Source of the DNA: Tissierellia bacterium
Lineage (GTDB): Bacteria > Bacillota > Clostridia > Tissierellales > Tepidimicrobiaceae
Assembly (NCBI GenBank): GCA_012798935.1
Contig: JAAZMG010000018.1
Span: 1-13,630 of the forward strand
Length of the DNA stretch: 13,630 nucleotides
Direction: 5' to 3'
Positions 1 through 5,890 of this stretch are shown one piece after another. The position numbers were made by a program, and so were the translations under genes. Under the pieces are notes generated by a model. That model saw only the letters and a list, made by a program, of their open reading frames with translations, had not been told where the DNA came from and searched no databases. The stretch's first letter is position 1. Every line of letters begins with the position of its first letter.

Positions 1-103
1 AGATGGGGAAATAAACAAAAAACTTACTGTAAAAGCTCATAAATTCAGCAAAACTGCTGCTGAAAAAATTGAGGCTGCAGGAGGAAAGGTAGAGGTGATA
101 TAA
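1..103 (+). CDS. rplO: 50S ribosomal protein L15, C-terminal end (5' truncated by window)
   Basis: Only the last 33 residues are present, read in the frame starting at base 2. They include LTVKAHKFSKTAAEKIEAAG, followed by GKVEVI and a TAA stop. This is the typical L15 C-terminus, in which the final beta-strand and helix contact 23S rRNA in the large subunit. L15 directly precedes SecY in the spc operon of nearly all bacteria, and the stop codon here abuts the secY ATG (TAAATG), so the two are probably translationally coupled. The SD of secY lies inside the rplO coding sequence. The start of the gene and its promoter lie outside the window. The identification rests on this short tail and the synteny, both of which are strong. 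Confidence 0.93.
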   Translation, partial: DGEINKKLTVKAHKFSKTAAEKIEAAGGKVEVI

Positions 104-1378
104 ATGCTTTCAACTTTGAAAAATGCCTGGAAAATACCAGATATTAGAAAAAGAATCATCTTTACCATATTAATGCTATTAGTAATTAGATTAGGATCTA
201 GTATTCCAGTGCCATATATGGATAAAGAAATTATAAAAGAGATATTTGAAGTATCTCAAGGAGGAGTATTAGAATTTCTTGATTTAATGGCAGGAGGAAC
301 GTTTAGTAATTTTACTATATTTGCATTGAATATATACCCATATATTACAGCATCTATCATTATTCAACTCCTTACTATTGCTATTCCAAAATTAGAAGAG
401 ATAGCAAAAGAGGGAGAAGAAGGCAGAAAAAAAATGGCTCAATGGACTAAGTATGGGGCTGTAATATTAGCAGCAATACAGGCAATAGCAATGACTAGAG
501 GATTCTTTCACCAGGCAGTAAGGGCAGATGGCTTTTTACAAAACACCATAGTAATAATATCTTTAATAGCCGGTACATCATTTTTAATCTGGATAGGGGA
601 TCTTATTACAGATAAGGGTATTGGCAATGGTATCTCCCTTATTATCTTTGTTGGAATTATATCAAGAATTCCTTCTGAGATTGCAAAATCTATAGGATTA
701 GTAAGAGTTGGAGCATTAAGTGTAATAAAATTAATTATGTTTGCTATAGTGGCTCTTCTAATAATAGCAGCAGTAGTTGCATTACAAGAAGGGGAAAGAA
801 GGATACCAGTACAATATGCAAAAAGGGTAGTAGGAAGAAAAATGTATGGTGGTCAAAGTACCCATATACCATTAAAGGTATCTATGGCAGGAGTTATTCC
901 TGTAATATTCTCCACTTCATTGTTGGCTTTTCCTCAAACCATAGCATTGTTTTTTAAAGGAGAGCCATCGGAATGGATAACTAAGTATTTAACAGTTCAA
1001 GGTAGTGTAGGTATTTGGGTTTATTCAATACTTAATGTATTGTTGATTGTATTTTTTACGTATTTTTATACTGCTATTCAATTCAATACAGTTGAATATT
1101 CTAAAAACCTACAACAATATGGTGGTTTTATTCCGGGAATTAGACCTGGTAGACCAACTTCAGGTTATTTAGATAAAGTTATATCTAGAATAACTTTTGT
1201 AGGAGCCATGTCCCTTGCATTGATAGCATCAATGCCAATTATTTTATCCCATATATTTAAACTAAATGTTAATTTTGGTGGGACAGCAATAATAATTGTA
1301 GTAGGGGTCGCACTTGAAACCGTAAAACAGATTGAATCACAAATGTTAATGAGACATTATAAAGGTTTCTTGAAATAG
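104..1378 (+). CDS. secY: Protein translocase subunit SecY
   Basis: This 424-residue protein is the pore-forming subunit of the SecYEG channel in the cytoplasmic membrane, which moves unfolded preproteins across or into the membrane with SecA or the ribosome. The N-terminal WKIPDIRKRIIFTILMLLVI segment is the cytoplasmic helix running into TM1, followed by IPVPYMD. ITASIIIQLL, the GNGISLIIFVGI helix, the positively charged loop VQYAKRVVGRKMYGGQ and the pore-side IPLKVSMAGVIPVIF segment are standard SecY landmarks. The hydrophobic pattern fits ten membrane helices, and the C-terminus LMRHYKGFLK is typical. The SD GAGGTGA at 92-98 decides the ATG. Length is normal for Firmicutes. It lies between L15 and Adk, the conserved spc-operon position. 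Confidence 0.98.
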   Translation: MLSTLKNAWKIPDIRKRIIFTILMLLVIRLGSSIPVPYMDKEIIKEIFEVSQGGVLEFLDLMAGGTFSNFTIFALNIYPYITASIIIQLLTIAIPKLEEIAKEGEEGRKKMAQWTKYGAVILAAIQAIAMTRGFFHQAVRADGFLQNTIVIISLIAGTSFLIWIGDLITDKGIGNGISLIIFVGIISRIPSEIAKSIGLVRVGALSVIKLIMFAIVALLIIAAVVALQEGERRIPVQYAKRVVGRKMYGGQSTHIPLKVSMAGVIPVIFSTSLLAFPQTIALFFKGEPSEWITKYLTVQGSVGIWVYSILNVLLIVFFTYFYTAIQFNTVEYSKNLQQYGGFIPGIRPGRPTSGYLDKVISRITFVGAMSLALIASMPIILSHIFKLNVNFGGTAIIIVVGVALETVKQIESQMLMRHYKGFLK

Positions 1379-1401
1379 GACAATATGCTCTACTAAAGTA
1401 G

Positions 1402-1425
1402 CTTCGAATTTATTTTTATTCGAAG
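1402..1425 (+). repeat. Intergenic hairpin between secY and adk
   Basis: CTTCGAAT (1402-1409) and ATTCGAAG (1418-1425) form a perfect 8-bp stem around an 8-nt T-rich loop. No U-tract follows, so it does not look like a terminator. It ends 8 nt before the adk SD and could affect mRNA processing or adk translation. Its function is inferred. Confidence 0.5.
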
Positions 1426-1433
1426 ATATCCAT

Positions 1434-1438
1434 AGGAG
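1434..1438 (+). promoter_or_regulatory. Ribosome binding site that decides the adk start
   Basis: AGGAG sits directly against the upstream ATG at 1439, with zero spacing, which is unusable. It is 9 nt from TTG 1448, which is ideal. This places the adk start at TTG 1448. Confidence 0.8.
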
Positions 1439-1447
1439 ATGATAATA

Positions 1448-2089
1448 TTGAGACTAGTTTTACTTGGGCCTCCTGGTGCAGGCAAAGGTACTCAAGCATC
1501 AGCTATAGTTAAAAAATATAATATACCTCATATATCAACAGGGGATATATTTAGGGCTAATATAAAGGCGGGAACAGAATTAGGCAAAAAAGCAAAGGAA
1601 TATATGGATAAGGGCTTATTAGTTCCTGATGATTTAGTGGTATCCATTGTAAAAGAAAGACTTGCAGAGAATGATTGTAAAGAAGGGTTTCTTTTGGACG
1701 GATTTCCAAGAACAGTAAATCAAGGAGAAGCTTTGGATATTGAATTGGAACAAATGGGATTAAAACTAGATAAAGTAGTAAATATAGATGTGGAAAGAGA
1801 AGTATTAATTGAAAGAGCTATAGGGAGAAGAATTTGCAAGAGTTGCGGGGCTACTTATCACATTAAATTTAACCCTCCAAAAGAAGAAGGCATCTGTAAT
1901 GTTTGTGAAGGTAAATTATTTCAAAGAGATGATGATAAGAAGGAAACTGTAGAAAGAAGGATAGAAGTATATCAAAAACAAACTAAACCTTTAATTGATT
2001 ATTATACTAAAAAAAGGTTAATATTAAATGTAGATGGATCTAAACCAATAGATATACTTTTCGAAGAAATAATAAAAGCTTTAGAATAA
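1448..2089 (+). CDS. adk: Adenylate kinase, zinc-binding long-lid type
   Basis: Adk catalyses ATP + AMP to 2 ADP in the cytoplasm and balances adenylate pools. From the TTG start the protein is 213 residues and opens MRLVLLGPPGAGKGTQ, the family N-terminus with its P-loop (GPPGAGKGT, residues 7-15). The AMP-binding segment ISTGDIFR (29-36) and the DGFPRT motif (84-89) follow. The lid carries four cysteines, C130, C133, C150 and C153, in two CxxC pairs. As I recall, this numbering matches the zinc-binding Adk of Geobacillus, which independently supports the TTG start. A longer reading from ATG 1439 would add three residues but has its SD touching the start codon. The gene lies 69 nt after secY. 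The methionine aminopeptidase gene that usually follows is missing. Confidence 0.96.
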   Translation: MRLVLLGPPGAGKGTQASAIVKKYNIPHISTGDIFRANIKAGTELGKKAKEYMDKGLLVPDDLVVSIVKERLAENDCKEGFLLDGFPRTVNQGEALDIELEQMGLKLDKVVNIDVEREVLIERAIGRRICKSCGATYHIKFNPPKEEGICNVCEGKLFQRDDDKKETVERRIEVYQKQTKPLIDYYTKKRLILNVDGSKPIDILFEEIIKALE

Positions 2090-2097
2090 TAAATTAA

Positions 2098-2119
2098 GAG
2101 AAAGGCCCGAGCCTTTCTC
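2098..2119 (+). repeat. GC-rich hairpin after adk
   Basis: GAGAAAGGC (2098-2106) pairs perfectly with GCCTTTCTC (2111-2119) around a CCGA tetraloop, a 9-bp stem only 8 nt after the adk stop. No U-tract follows on the + strand (CAATTAGTT), so full termination is doubtful. On the - strand the stem is followed by TTAATTTATT, but no opposing gene is present. It may be a partial terminator, an RNA-processing or stability element, or a remnant at the place where map is normally found. Confidence 0.6.
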
Positions 2120-2171
2120 CAATTAGTTAAAAAACATACCATAAACAAAATACCAGTAAAGAGGTGAACTT

Positions 2172-2453
2172 ATGTATTCAACTGAGGACATAACTACTGG
2201 ACAGGTGGTTAAGTCAAGAGCTGGTAGAGATAAGGGTAATATTTTTTTAGTATTAAGTGTTGTTGATGATAAACATGTTTTGATTGCAGATGGTAATTTG
2301 AGGAAGTTAGATAAACCAAAGAAAAAAAAGGTAAAACATTTGACAGTATATAATACAGTATTACCGGAATTGAAATACAAGCTAGATAACAATATAAAAA
2401 TAAATAACGCTTATATTAGGAAATTGTTAGAACCTTTCAACAAAAGCTTTTAA
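2172..2453 (+). CDS. KOW-domain RNA-binding protein (L14e-like, YbzG-type)
   Basis: This is a small basic protein of 93 residues. Residues 9-40, from TGQVVKSRAGRDKGNIFLVL onward to about IADG, form a KOW motif, the small beta-barrel RNA-binding element found in ribosomal proteins L24, L14e/L27e and NusG. A lysine-rich patch (KPKKKKVKH) and a short C-terminal helix follow. Bacillus has a comparable small KOW gene (ybzG) just before infA, and Clostridia commonly carry one here, so position and fold agree. It probably binds rRNA or the ribosome, but its exact role is not established, and that role is an inference. SD GAGGTGA at 2161-2167 is well spaced from ATG 2172. It lies 82 nt after adk and 30 nt before infA. 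Confidence 0.85.
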   Translation: MYSTEDITTGQVVKSRAGRDKGNIFLVLSVVDDKHVLIADGNLRKLDKPKKKKVKHLTVYNTVLPELKYKLDNNIKINNAYIRKLLEPFNKSF

Positions 2454-2483
2454 AATTGTTTAAATAGGAGGTTCGATAACTGA

Positions 2484-2702
2484 ATGTCTAAAAAAGATGT
2501 TATTGAAGTAGAAGGTACGGTTACAGAAGCATTACCTAATGCAATATTTAAGGTAAAGCTTGAAAATGGTCATGAAATATTAGGCCATATTTCTGGGAAG
2601 TTGAGAATGAATTATATTAGGATACTTCCTGGGGATAAGGTAATAGTTGAATTGTCACCCTATGATTTAACAAGGGGTAGAATAACCTGGCGAAACAAGT
2701 AG
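2484..2702 (+). CDS. infA: Translation initiation factor IF-1
   Basis: IF-1 binds the A site of the 30S subunit and assists IF-2 and IF-3 in choosing the initiator tRNA and start codon. The 72-residue product is one S1/OB-fold domain with the family landmarks VEGTVTEALPNAIFKVKLEN, GHISGKLRMNYIRILPGDKV and the ending YDLTRGRITWR. Length is exactly typical. SD AGGAGG (2467-2472) is about 11 nt from the ATG, slightly long, but an in-frame TGA lies directly upstream (2481-2483), so the start is secure. It precedes rpmJ, as in most Firmicutes. Confidence 0.98.
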   Translation: MSKKDVIEVEGTVTEALPNAIFKVKLENGHEILGHISGKLRMNYIRILPGDKVIVELSPYDLTRGRITWRNK

Positions 2703-2718
2703 CATAGGAGGGATTTAA

Positions 2719-2832
2719 GTGAAGGTAAGGCCATCAGTAAAGAAGATGTGTGAGAAATGTAAAATTATTAGAAGAAAAGGGAAAGTAATGGTTATTTGTG
2801 AAAATCCAAAACATAAACAAAAACAAGGTTAA
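2719..2832 (+). CDS. rpmJ: 50S ribosomal protein L36, zinc-binding form
   Basis: This 37-codon gene starts at GTG 2719 and encodes MKVRPSVKKMCEKCKIIRRK followed by GKVMVICENPKHKQKQG. L36 is the smallest large-subunit protein and stabilises 23S rRNA near the peptidyl transferase region. C11, C14, C27 and H32 form the zinc site, so this is the metal-containing C+ form. The SD AGGAGG (2706-2711) is well placed. The infA-rpmJ-rpsM order is conserved. The gap to infA is 16 nt. Confidence 0.97.
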   Translation: MKVRPSVKKMCEKCKIIRRKGKVMVICENPKHKQKQG

Positions 2833-2841
2833 ATTTATAAG

Positions 2842-2862
2842 ATAAATAACGGGGTTGTTTAT
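2842..2862 (+). repeat. Tight hairpin between rpmJ and rpsM
   Basis: ATAAATAAC (2842-2850) pairs with GTTGTTTAT (2854-2862) over nine base pairs including one G-U, with a GGG loop. It lies in the 67-nt gap before rpsM, at the entry to the S13-S11-S4-alpha-L17 segment. It could be an RNA-processing or translational control element, since S4 represses this operon in several bacteria. No U-tract follows, so it is not a terminator. Confidence 0.5.
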
Positions 2863-2882
2863 TGATATTAATTGAGATAACT

Positions 2883-2889
2883 AGGAGGT
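2883..2889 (+). promoter_or_regulatory. Ribosome binding site that decides the rpsM start
   Basis: AGGAGGT overlaps the upstream in-frame GTG at 2888, which therefore cannot be the start. ATG 2900 lies 10 nt downstream and gives the family N-terminus MARIAGVDLP. Confidence 0.85.
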
Positions 2890-2899
2890 GCAAATAGTA

Positions 2900-3262
2900 A
2901 TGGCTAGAATTGCAGGTGTTGACTTACCAAGGGATAAAAGAGTAGAAATTGGTCTAACTTATATTTATGGAATAGGCAGATCTAGATCCAATGAAATATT
3001 AAAAAAAGCTGGCGTAGATCCAAATACAAGAGTAAAGGATTTAACAGAAGCTGAAGTTAATACTATAAGAAATACCATTGATAGCTACCATGTTGAAGGT
3101 GATCTAAGAAGAGATGTTGCATTAAACTTAAAAAGATTAAGAGAGATTAACTGCTATAGAGGAATAAGACATAGAAGAGGACTTCCAGCAAGGGGACAAA
3201 GAACAAAAACCAATGCAAGAACATGTAAGGGTCCTAAGAAGTTAGCTGGTAAAAAAAGGTAA
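2900..3262 (+). CDS. rpsM: 30S ribosomal protein S13
   Basis: S13 sits in the head of the small subunit, contacts the P-site tRNA and forms bridges to the 50S subunit through L5. From ATG 2900 the protein is 120 residues and begins MARIAGVDLPRDKRVEIGLT. The helix-hairpin-helix region TYIYGIGRSRSNEILKKAGV, the YRGIRHRRGLPARGQRTKTN segment and the basic tail KGPKKLAGKKR are all family features. This is the first gene of the alpha-operon segment and is followed 25 nt later by rpsK. The longer reading from GTG 2888 is rejected because it overlaps its own SD. Confidence 0.98.
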   Translation: MARIAGVDLPRDKRVEIGLTYIYGIGRSRSNEILKKAGVDPNTRVKDLTEAEVNTIRNTIDSYHVEGDLRRDVALNLKRLREINCYRGIRHRRGLPARGQRTKTNARTCKGPKKLAGKKR

Positions 3263-3287
3263 AAGATAGATAAAGGAGGGAAGCTAA

Positions 3288-3686
3288 GTGGCAGTAAAAA
3301 AATCTAAAACTACTCGTGTTAGAAGAAGAGAACGTAAAAATATAGAGAGAGGTCAGGCCCATATTTCATCAACATTTAATAATACCATGGTAACTTTAAC
3401 AGATTTGCAAGGGAATGTTTTATCATGGGCAAGTGCTGGACAATTAGGATTTAGAGGTTCGAGAAAATCTACTCCCTTTGCAGCACAACAAGCGGCAGAA
3501 GAGGCTGCAAAAAAAGCTATGGAACATGGTTTGAAGAGTGTTGAAGTATATGTAAAGGGACCTGGCTCAGGTAGAGAAGCAGCTATAAGGTCTCTTCAAG
3601 CAACGGGTTTAGAAGTAAATCTAATTAAAGATGTTACTCCTATTCCACATAATGGTTGTAGACCACCGAAACGTAGAAGAGTTTAA
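3288..3686 (+). CDS. rpsK: 30S ribosomal protein S11
   Basis: S11 is part of the small-subunit platform and lies close to the mRNA E-site channel and the 3' end of 16S rRNA. The 132-residue product has a basic N-terminal tail, then the S11 core: GQAHISSTFNNTMVTLTD, GFRGSRKSTPFAAQQAAEEA, VKGPGSGREAAIRSLQATGL and the terminal TPIPHNGCRPPKRRRV. It starts at GTG 3288 behind the strong SD AAAGGAGGG. Length is normal. It is 25 nt after rpsM and 18 nt before rpsD. Confidence 0.98.
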   Translation: MAVKKSKTTRVRRRERKNIERGQAHISSTFNNTMVTLTDLQGNVLSWASAGQLGFRGSRKSTPFAAQQAAEEAAKKAMEHGLKSVEVYVKGPGSGREAAIRSLQATGLEVNLIKDVTPIPHNGCRPPKRRRV

Positions 3687-3704
3687 TATAGGAGGTGTAA
3701 GGAT

Positions 3705-4328
3705 ATGGCAAGATATACAGGTCCAGTATGCAGATTATGTCGTAGAGAAGGACAAAAGTTATATTTAAAAGGGGATAAATGTTATACGGATAAATGTCCA
3801 GTTTCAAAGAGGAATTTTCCACCAGGACAACATGGACAATCGAGAAAAAAAGTAACAGAATATGGGTTACAGTTAAGAGAAAAACAAAAGGTTCGTAGAT
3901 TTTATGGAATACAGGAATCACAGATGAGAAAATACTTTGTTATGGCAGATAGAATGCAAGGAATTACAGGTGAAAATTTACTAAAGATATTAGAATTAAG
4001 ATTAGACAATATAGTATATAGATTAGGATTTGCATCATCGAGAGCTGAAGCAAGACAGCTTGTTACTCATGGGCATTTCACAGTAAATGGGAATAAGGTT
4101 AGCATTCCATCATCTGTTTTGAAAGTTGGAGATGTTGTTGAAGTAAAAAATAGAAGCAAAAACAGTCCTAAATTTAAGGAACTTGTAGAAAACCACAGAG
4201 GAAATGCTGTTAGATGGTTAGACGTTAGTCCTGAAGAATTAAAGGGTAGAATCGTAGCTGAGCCAGCTAGAGAAGACATTGATATTCCAATAGAAGAACA
4301 CTTGATAGTTGAGTTGTATTCTAAATAA
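3705..4328 (+). CDS. rpsD: 30S ribosomal protein S4, zinc-binding form
   Basis: S4 is a primary 16S rRNA-binding protein that nucleates 30S assembly and shapes the mRNA entry pore. The 207-residue product begins MARYTGPVCRLCRREGQKLY and carries C9, C12, C26 and C31, the zinc-ribbon C+ form. KRNFPPGQHG is a family signature. The S4 RNA-binding domain spans about residues 97-160 (LRLDNIVYRLGFASSRAEAR, QLVTHGHFTVNG). The C-terminus ends HLIVELYSK. In Bacillus rpsD is located elsewhere, so its position between rpsK and rpoA is the ancestral alpha-operon order kept by Clostridia. S4 is a known autogenous repressor in several bacteria, but whether that holds here is not shown. Confidence 0.98.
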   Translation: MARYTGPVCRLCRREGQKLYLKGDKCYTDKCPVSKRNFPPGQHGQSRKKVTEYGLQLREKQKVRRFYGIQESQMRKYFVMADRMQGITGENLLKILELRLDNIVYRLGFASSRAEARQLVTHGHFTVNGNKVSIPSSVLKVGDVVEVKNRSKNSPKFKELVENHRGNAVRWLDVSPEELKGRIVAEPAREDIDIPIEEHLIVELYSK

Positions 4329-4341
4329 TAATATCTATAAT
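4314..4341 (+). promoter_or_regulatory. Candidate internal promoter before rpoA
   Basis: TTGTAT (4314-4319) and a perfect TATAAT (4336-4341) are 16 bp apart at the end of rpsD. The -35 is weak (3 of 6) and such matches are frequent in AT-rich DNA. It could add transcripts of rpoA-rplQ. Confidence 0.3.
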
Positions 4342-4379
4342 AGAATCAGTTGCCCTCGTCCTTTGATAATATTATATGT

Positions 4380-4387
4380 AAGGAGGG
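4380..4387 (+). promoter_or_regulatory. Ribosome binding site that decides the rpoA start
   Basis: AAGGAGGG lies only 3 nt before ATG 4391 but 9 nt before ATG 4397. The second gives the usual N-terminus MIEIEKPRIE. Confidence 0.7.
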
Positions 4388-4396
4388 TTAATGTTA

Positions 4397-5344
4397 ATGA
4401 TAGAAATTGAAAAACCGAGGATAGAGATTGTTGAATTAAGTGAAGATAACACTTATGGAAAGTTTATTGTAGAACCCCTTGAAAGAGGATATGGTACCAC
4501 TTTAGGAAATGGCTTAAGACGAGTACTATTATCATCATTACCAGGAGCTGCTGTATCTTCCATAAAGGTTCAAGGTGTATTACATGAGTTTTCAACGGTA
4601 CCAGGAGTATTAGAGGATATTCCTGAGATAATACTAAATATAAAGGATATAGCAGCTAAGCTATATTCTGATGAGCCTGTAATATTAAGATTAGAGGCGG
4701 AAGGGCCACAGGTAATAACTGCAGGGGATATTATTACAGGTCCTGATGTGGAAATACTCAATAAAGACCATTATATAGCTACCATCAATGAAGATGGAAA
4801 GCTATATATGGAATTAGAGATGATAAGAGGTAGAGGTTATAATGTTGCCGAAAGAAACAAAAGAGAAGGGCAACCAATTGGTGTAATTCCCATAGATTCT
4901 TCATTTACTCCTGTAAATAAAGTTAATTTTACAGTTGAAAACACAAGAGTAGGACAAATTACGGATTATGATAAATTAACACTTGAGGTATGGACAGATG
5001 GTACTATGAAACCTGATGAAGCAACTTCCTTGGGAGCAAAAATATTAACAGAACATTTAAATCTATTTATTGGATTAACAGACCATGTTAATGATGTAGA
5101 AATAATGGTAGAAAAGGAAGAAGATAAGAAGGAAAAAGTGTTAGAGATGACAGTAGAAGAATTAGATCTTTCGGTAAGATCTTATAATTGTTTAAAGAGA
5201 GCTGGCATAAATACAGTAGATGAATTAATTCAAAGAACAGAAGAAGACATGATGAAAGTAAGAAACCTTGGTAAAAAATCTCTTGAAGAGATCCAAGGGA
5301 AACTTTCTGAATTAGAACTATCCTTAAGAAAAAATGATGAGTAG
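4397..5344 (+). CDS. rpoA: DNA-directed RNA polymerase subunit alpha
   Basis: The alpha dimer nucleates assembly of RNA polymerase with beta and beta'. From ATG 4397 the protein is 315 residues. The N-terminal dimerisation domain (about 1-230) contains GYGTTLGNGLRRVLLSSLPG and later RGRGYNVAERNK, both alpha signatures. After an acidic-lysine linker (KEEDKKEK), the C-terminal domain (about 245-310) has VRSYNCLKRAGINTVDEL and VRNLGKKSLEEI. Arg261 and the adjacent Asn fall where UP-element DNA-contact residues lie in the E. coli subunit, by my alignment by eye. ATG 4391 would add two residues but is too close to the SD. The 68-nt gap from rpsD holds an imperfect hairpin and a possible promoter. 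rplQ follows after 23 nt. Confidence 0.98.
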   Translation: MIEIEKPRIEIVELSEDNTYGKFIVEPLERGYGTTLGNGLRRVLLSSLPGAAVSSIKVQGVLHEFSTVPGVLEDIPEIILNIKDIAAKLYSDEPVILRLEAEGPQVITAGDIITGPDVEILNKDHYIATINEDGKLYMELEMIRGRGYNVAERNKREGQPIGVIPIDSSFTPVNKVNFTVENTRVGQITDYDKLTLEVWTDGTMKPDEATSLGAKILTEHLNLFIGLTDHVNDVEIMVEKEEDKKEKVLEMTVEELDLSVRSYNCLKRAGINTVDELIQRTEEDMMKVRNLGKKSLEEIQGKLSELELSLRKNDE

Positions 5345-5367
5345 TAAGGGATGAAGGAGGGATACAA

Positions 5368-5709
5368 ATGGCTACATTGAGAAAGCTTGGTCGCCGTACA
5401 GATCACAGAAATGCTATGCTTAGAAATCAAGTAACAAGTTTATTAAAGCATGGTAGGGTAGAAACAACAGTTACTAGAGCAAAAGAAACCCAAAGAATGG
5501 CCGATAAAATGATCACTCTTGGTAAAAAGGGAGATTTACATGCTAGAAGGCAAGCTTTAGCATATATATATGACGAAGATATTGTAACCAAATTATTTGA
5601 TGAAATAGCACCAAATTACTCTGAGAGGAATGGTGGATATACTAGAGTATTAAAATTAGGTCCTCGTCAAGGGGACGGAGCGGAAATGGCTATTTTGGAA
5701 TTAGTATAA
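5368..5709 (+). CDS. rplQ: 50S ribosomal protein L17
   Basis: L17 binds domain III of 23S rRNA near the peptide exit tunnel. The 113-residue product shows RKLGRRTDHRNAMLRNQVTS, then KHGRVETTVTRAKETQRMAD and the ending YTRVLKLGPRQGDGAEMAIL, all diagnostic. Length is that of the short bacterial form. SD GAAGGAGGG is well spaced. It is the last gene of the ribosomal block and is followed directly by a strong two-tier hairpin terminator. Confidence 0.98.
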   Translation: MATLRKLGRRTDHRNAMLRNQVTSLLKHGRVETTVTRAKETQRMADKMITLGKKGDLHARRQALAYIYDEDIVTKLFDEIAPNYSERNGGYTRVLKLGPRQGDGAEMAILELV

Positions 5710-5716
5710 GGGGTGA

Positions 5717-5771
5717 GGGATTAAGTAGGGGAGACCTTTGGTCTCCTTAAACAAATTACTTAGTCCCTTTT
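5717..5771 (+). terminator. Two-tier intrinsic terminator of the spc/alpha ribosomal operon
   Basis: An outer stem of 11 bp, GGGATTAAGTA (5717-5727) with TACTTAGTCCC (5757-5767), includes one G-U pair and is followed by TTTT (5768-5771). Inside it lies a 7-bp hairpin, GGAGACC (5730-5736) with GGTCTCC (5740-5746), with a TTT loop. It starts 8 nt after the rplQ stop and separates the ribosomal operon from the ECF transporter genes. The U-tract is short, so efficiency is uncertain. Confidence 0.75.
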
Positions 5772-5826
5772 ATAATATATATGTAATAAGATTTTCGAAT
5801 TTCATATGTTTAACAGGTTTATTTAA

Positions 5827-5855
5827 TTGAATTGATTTTGAGGCTGTGTTATATT
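5827..5855 (+). promoter_or_regulatory. Candidate promoter for ecfA1-ecfA2-ecfT-truA
   Basis: TTGAAT (5827-5832) and TATATT (5850-5855) are exactly 17 bp apart, about 35 nt before the ecfA1 start and beyond the ribosomal terminator. Matches are 4 of 6 and 5 of 6 to the housekeeping sigma consensus. The position argues for an independent transcript of the transporter genes. Confidence 0.5.
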
Positions 5856-5890
5856 AGATTATGTAAGTAATTAAAAGTTAGGGGATTAAT

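Noticed and set aside
2123..2392. 89-codon minus-strand ORF opposite the KOW gene
   Set aside because: It is a shadow of a real gene on the + strand, with no supporting start signal.
3640..3921. 93-codon minus-strand ORF rich in hydrophobic residues opposite rpsK/rpsD
   Set aside because: The hydrophobic content is what the complement of A-rich lysine/arginine coding sequence gives. It overlaps two certain genes.
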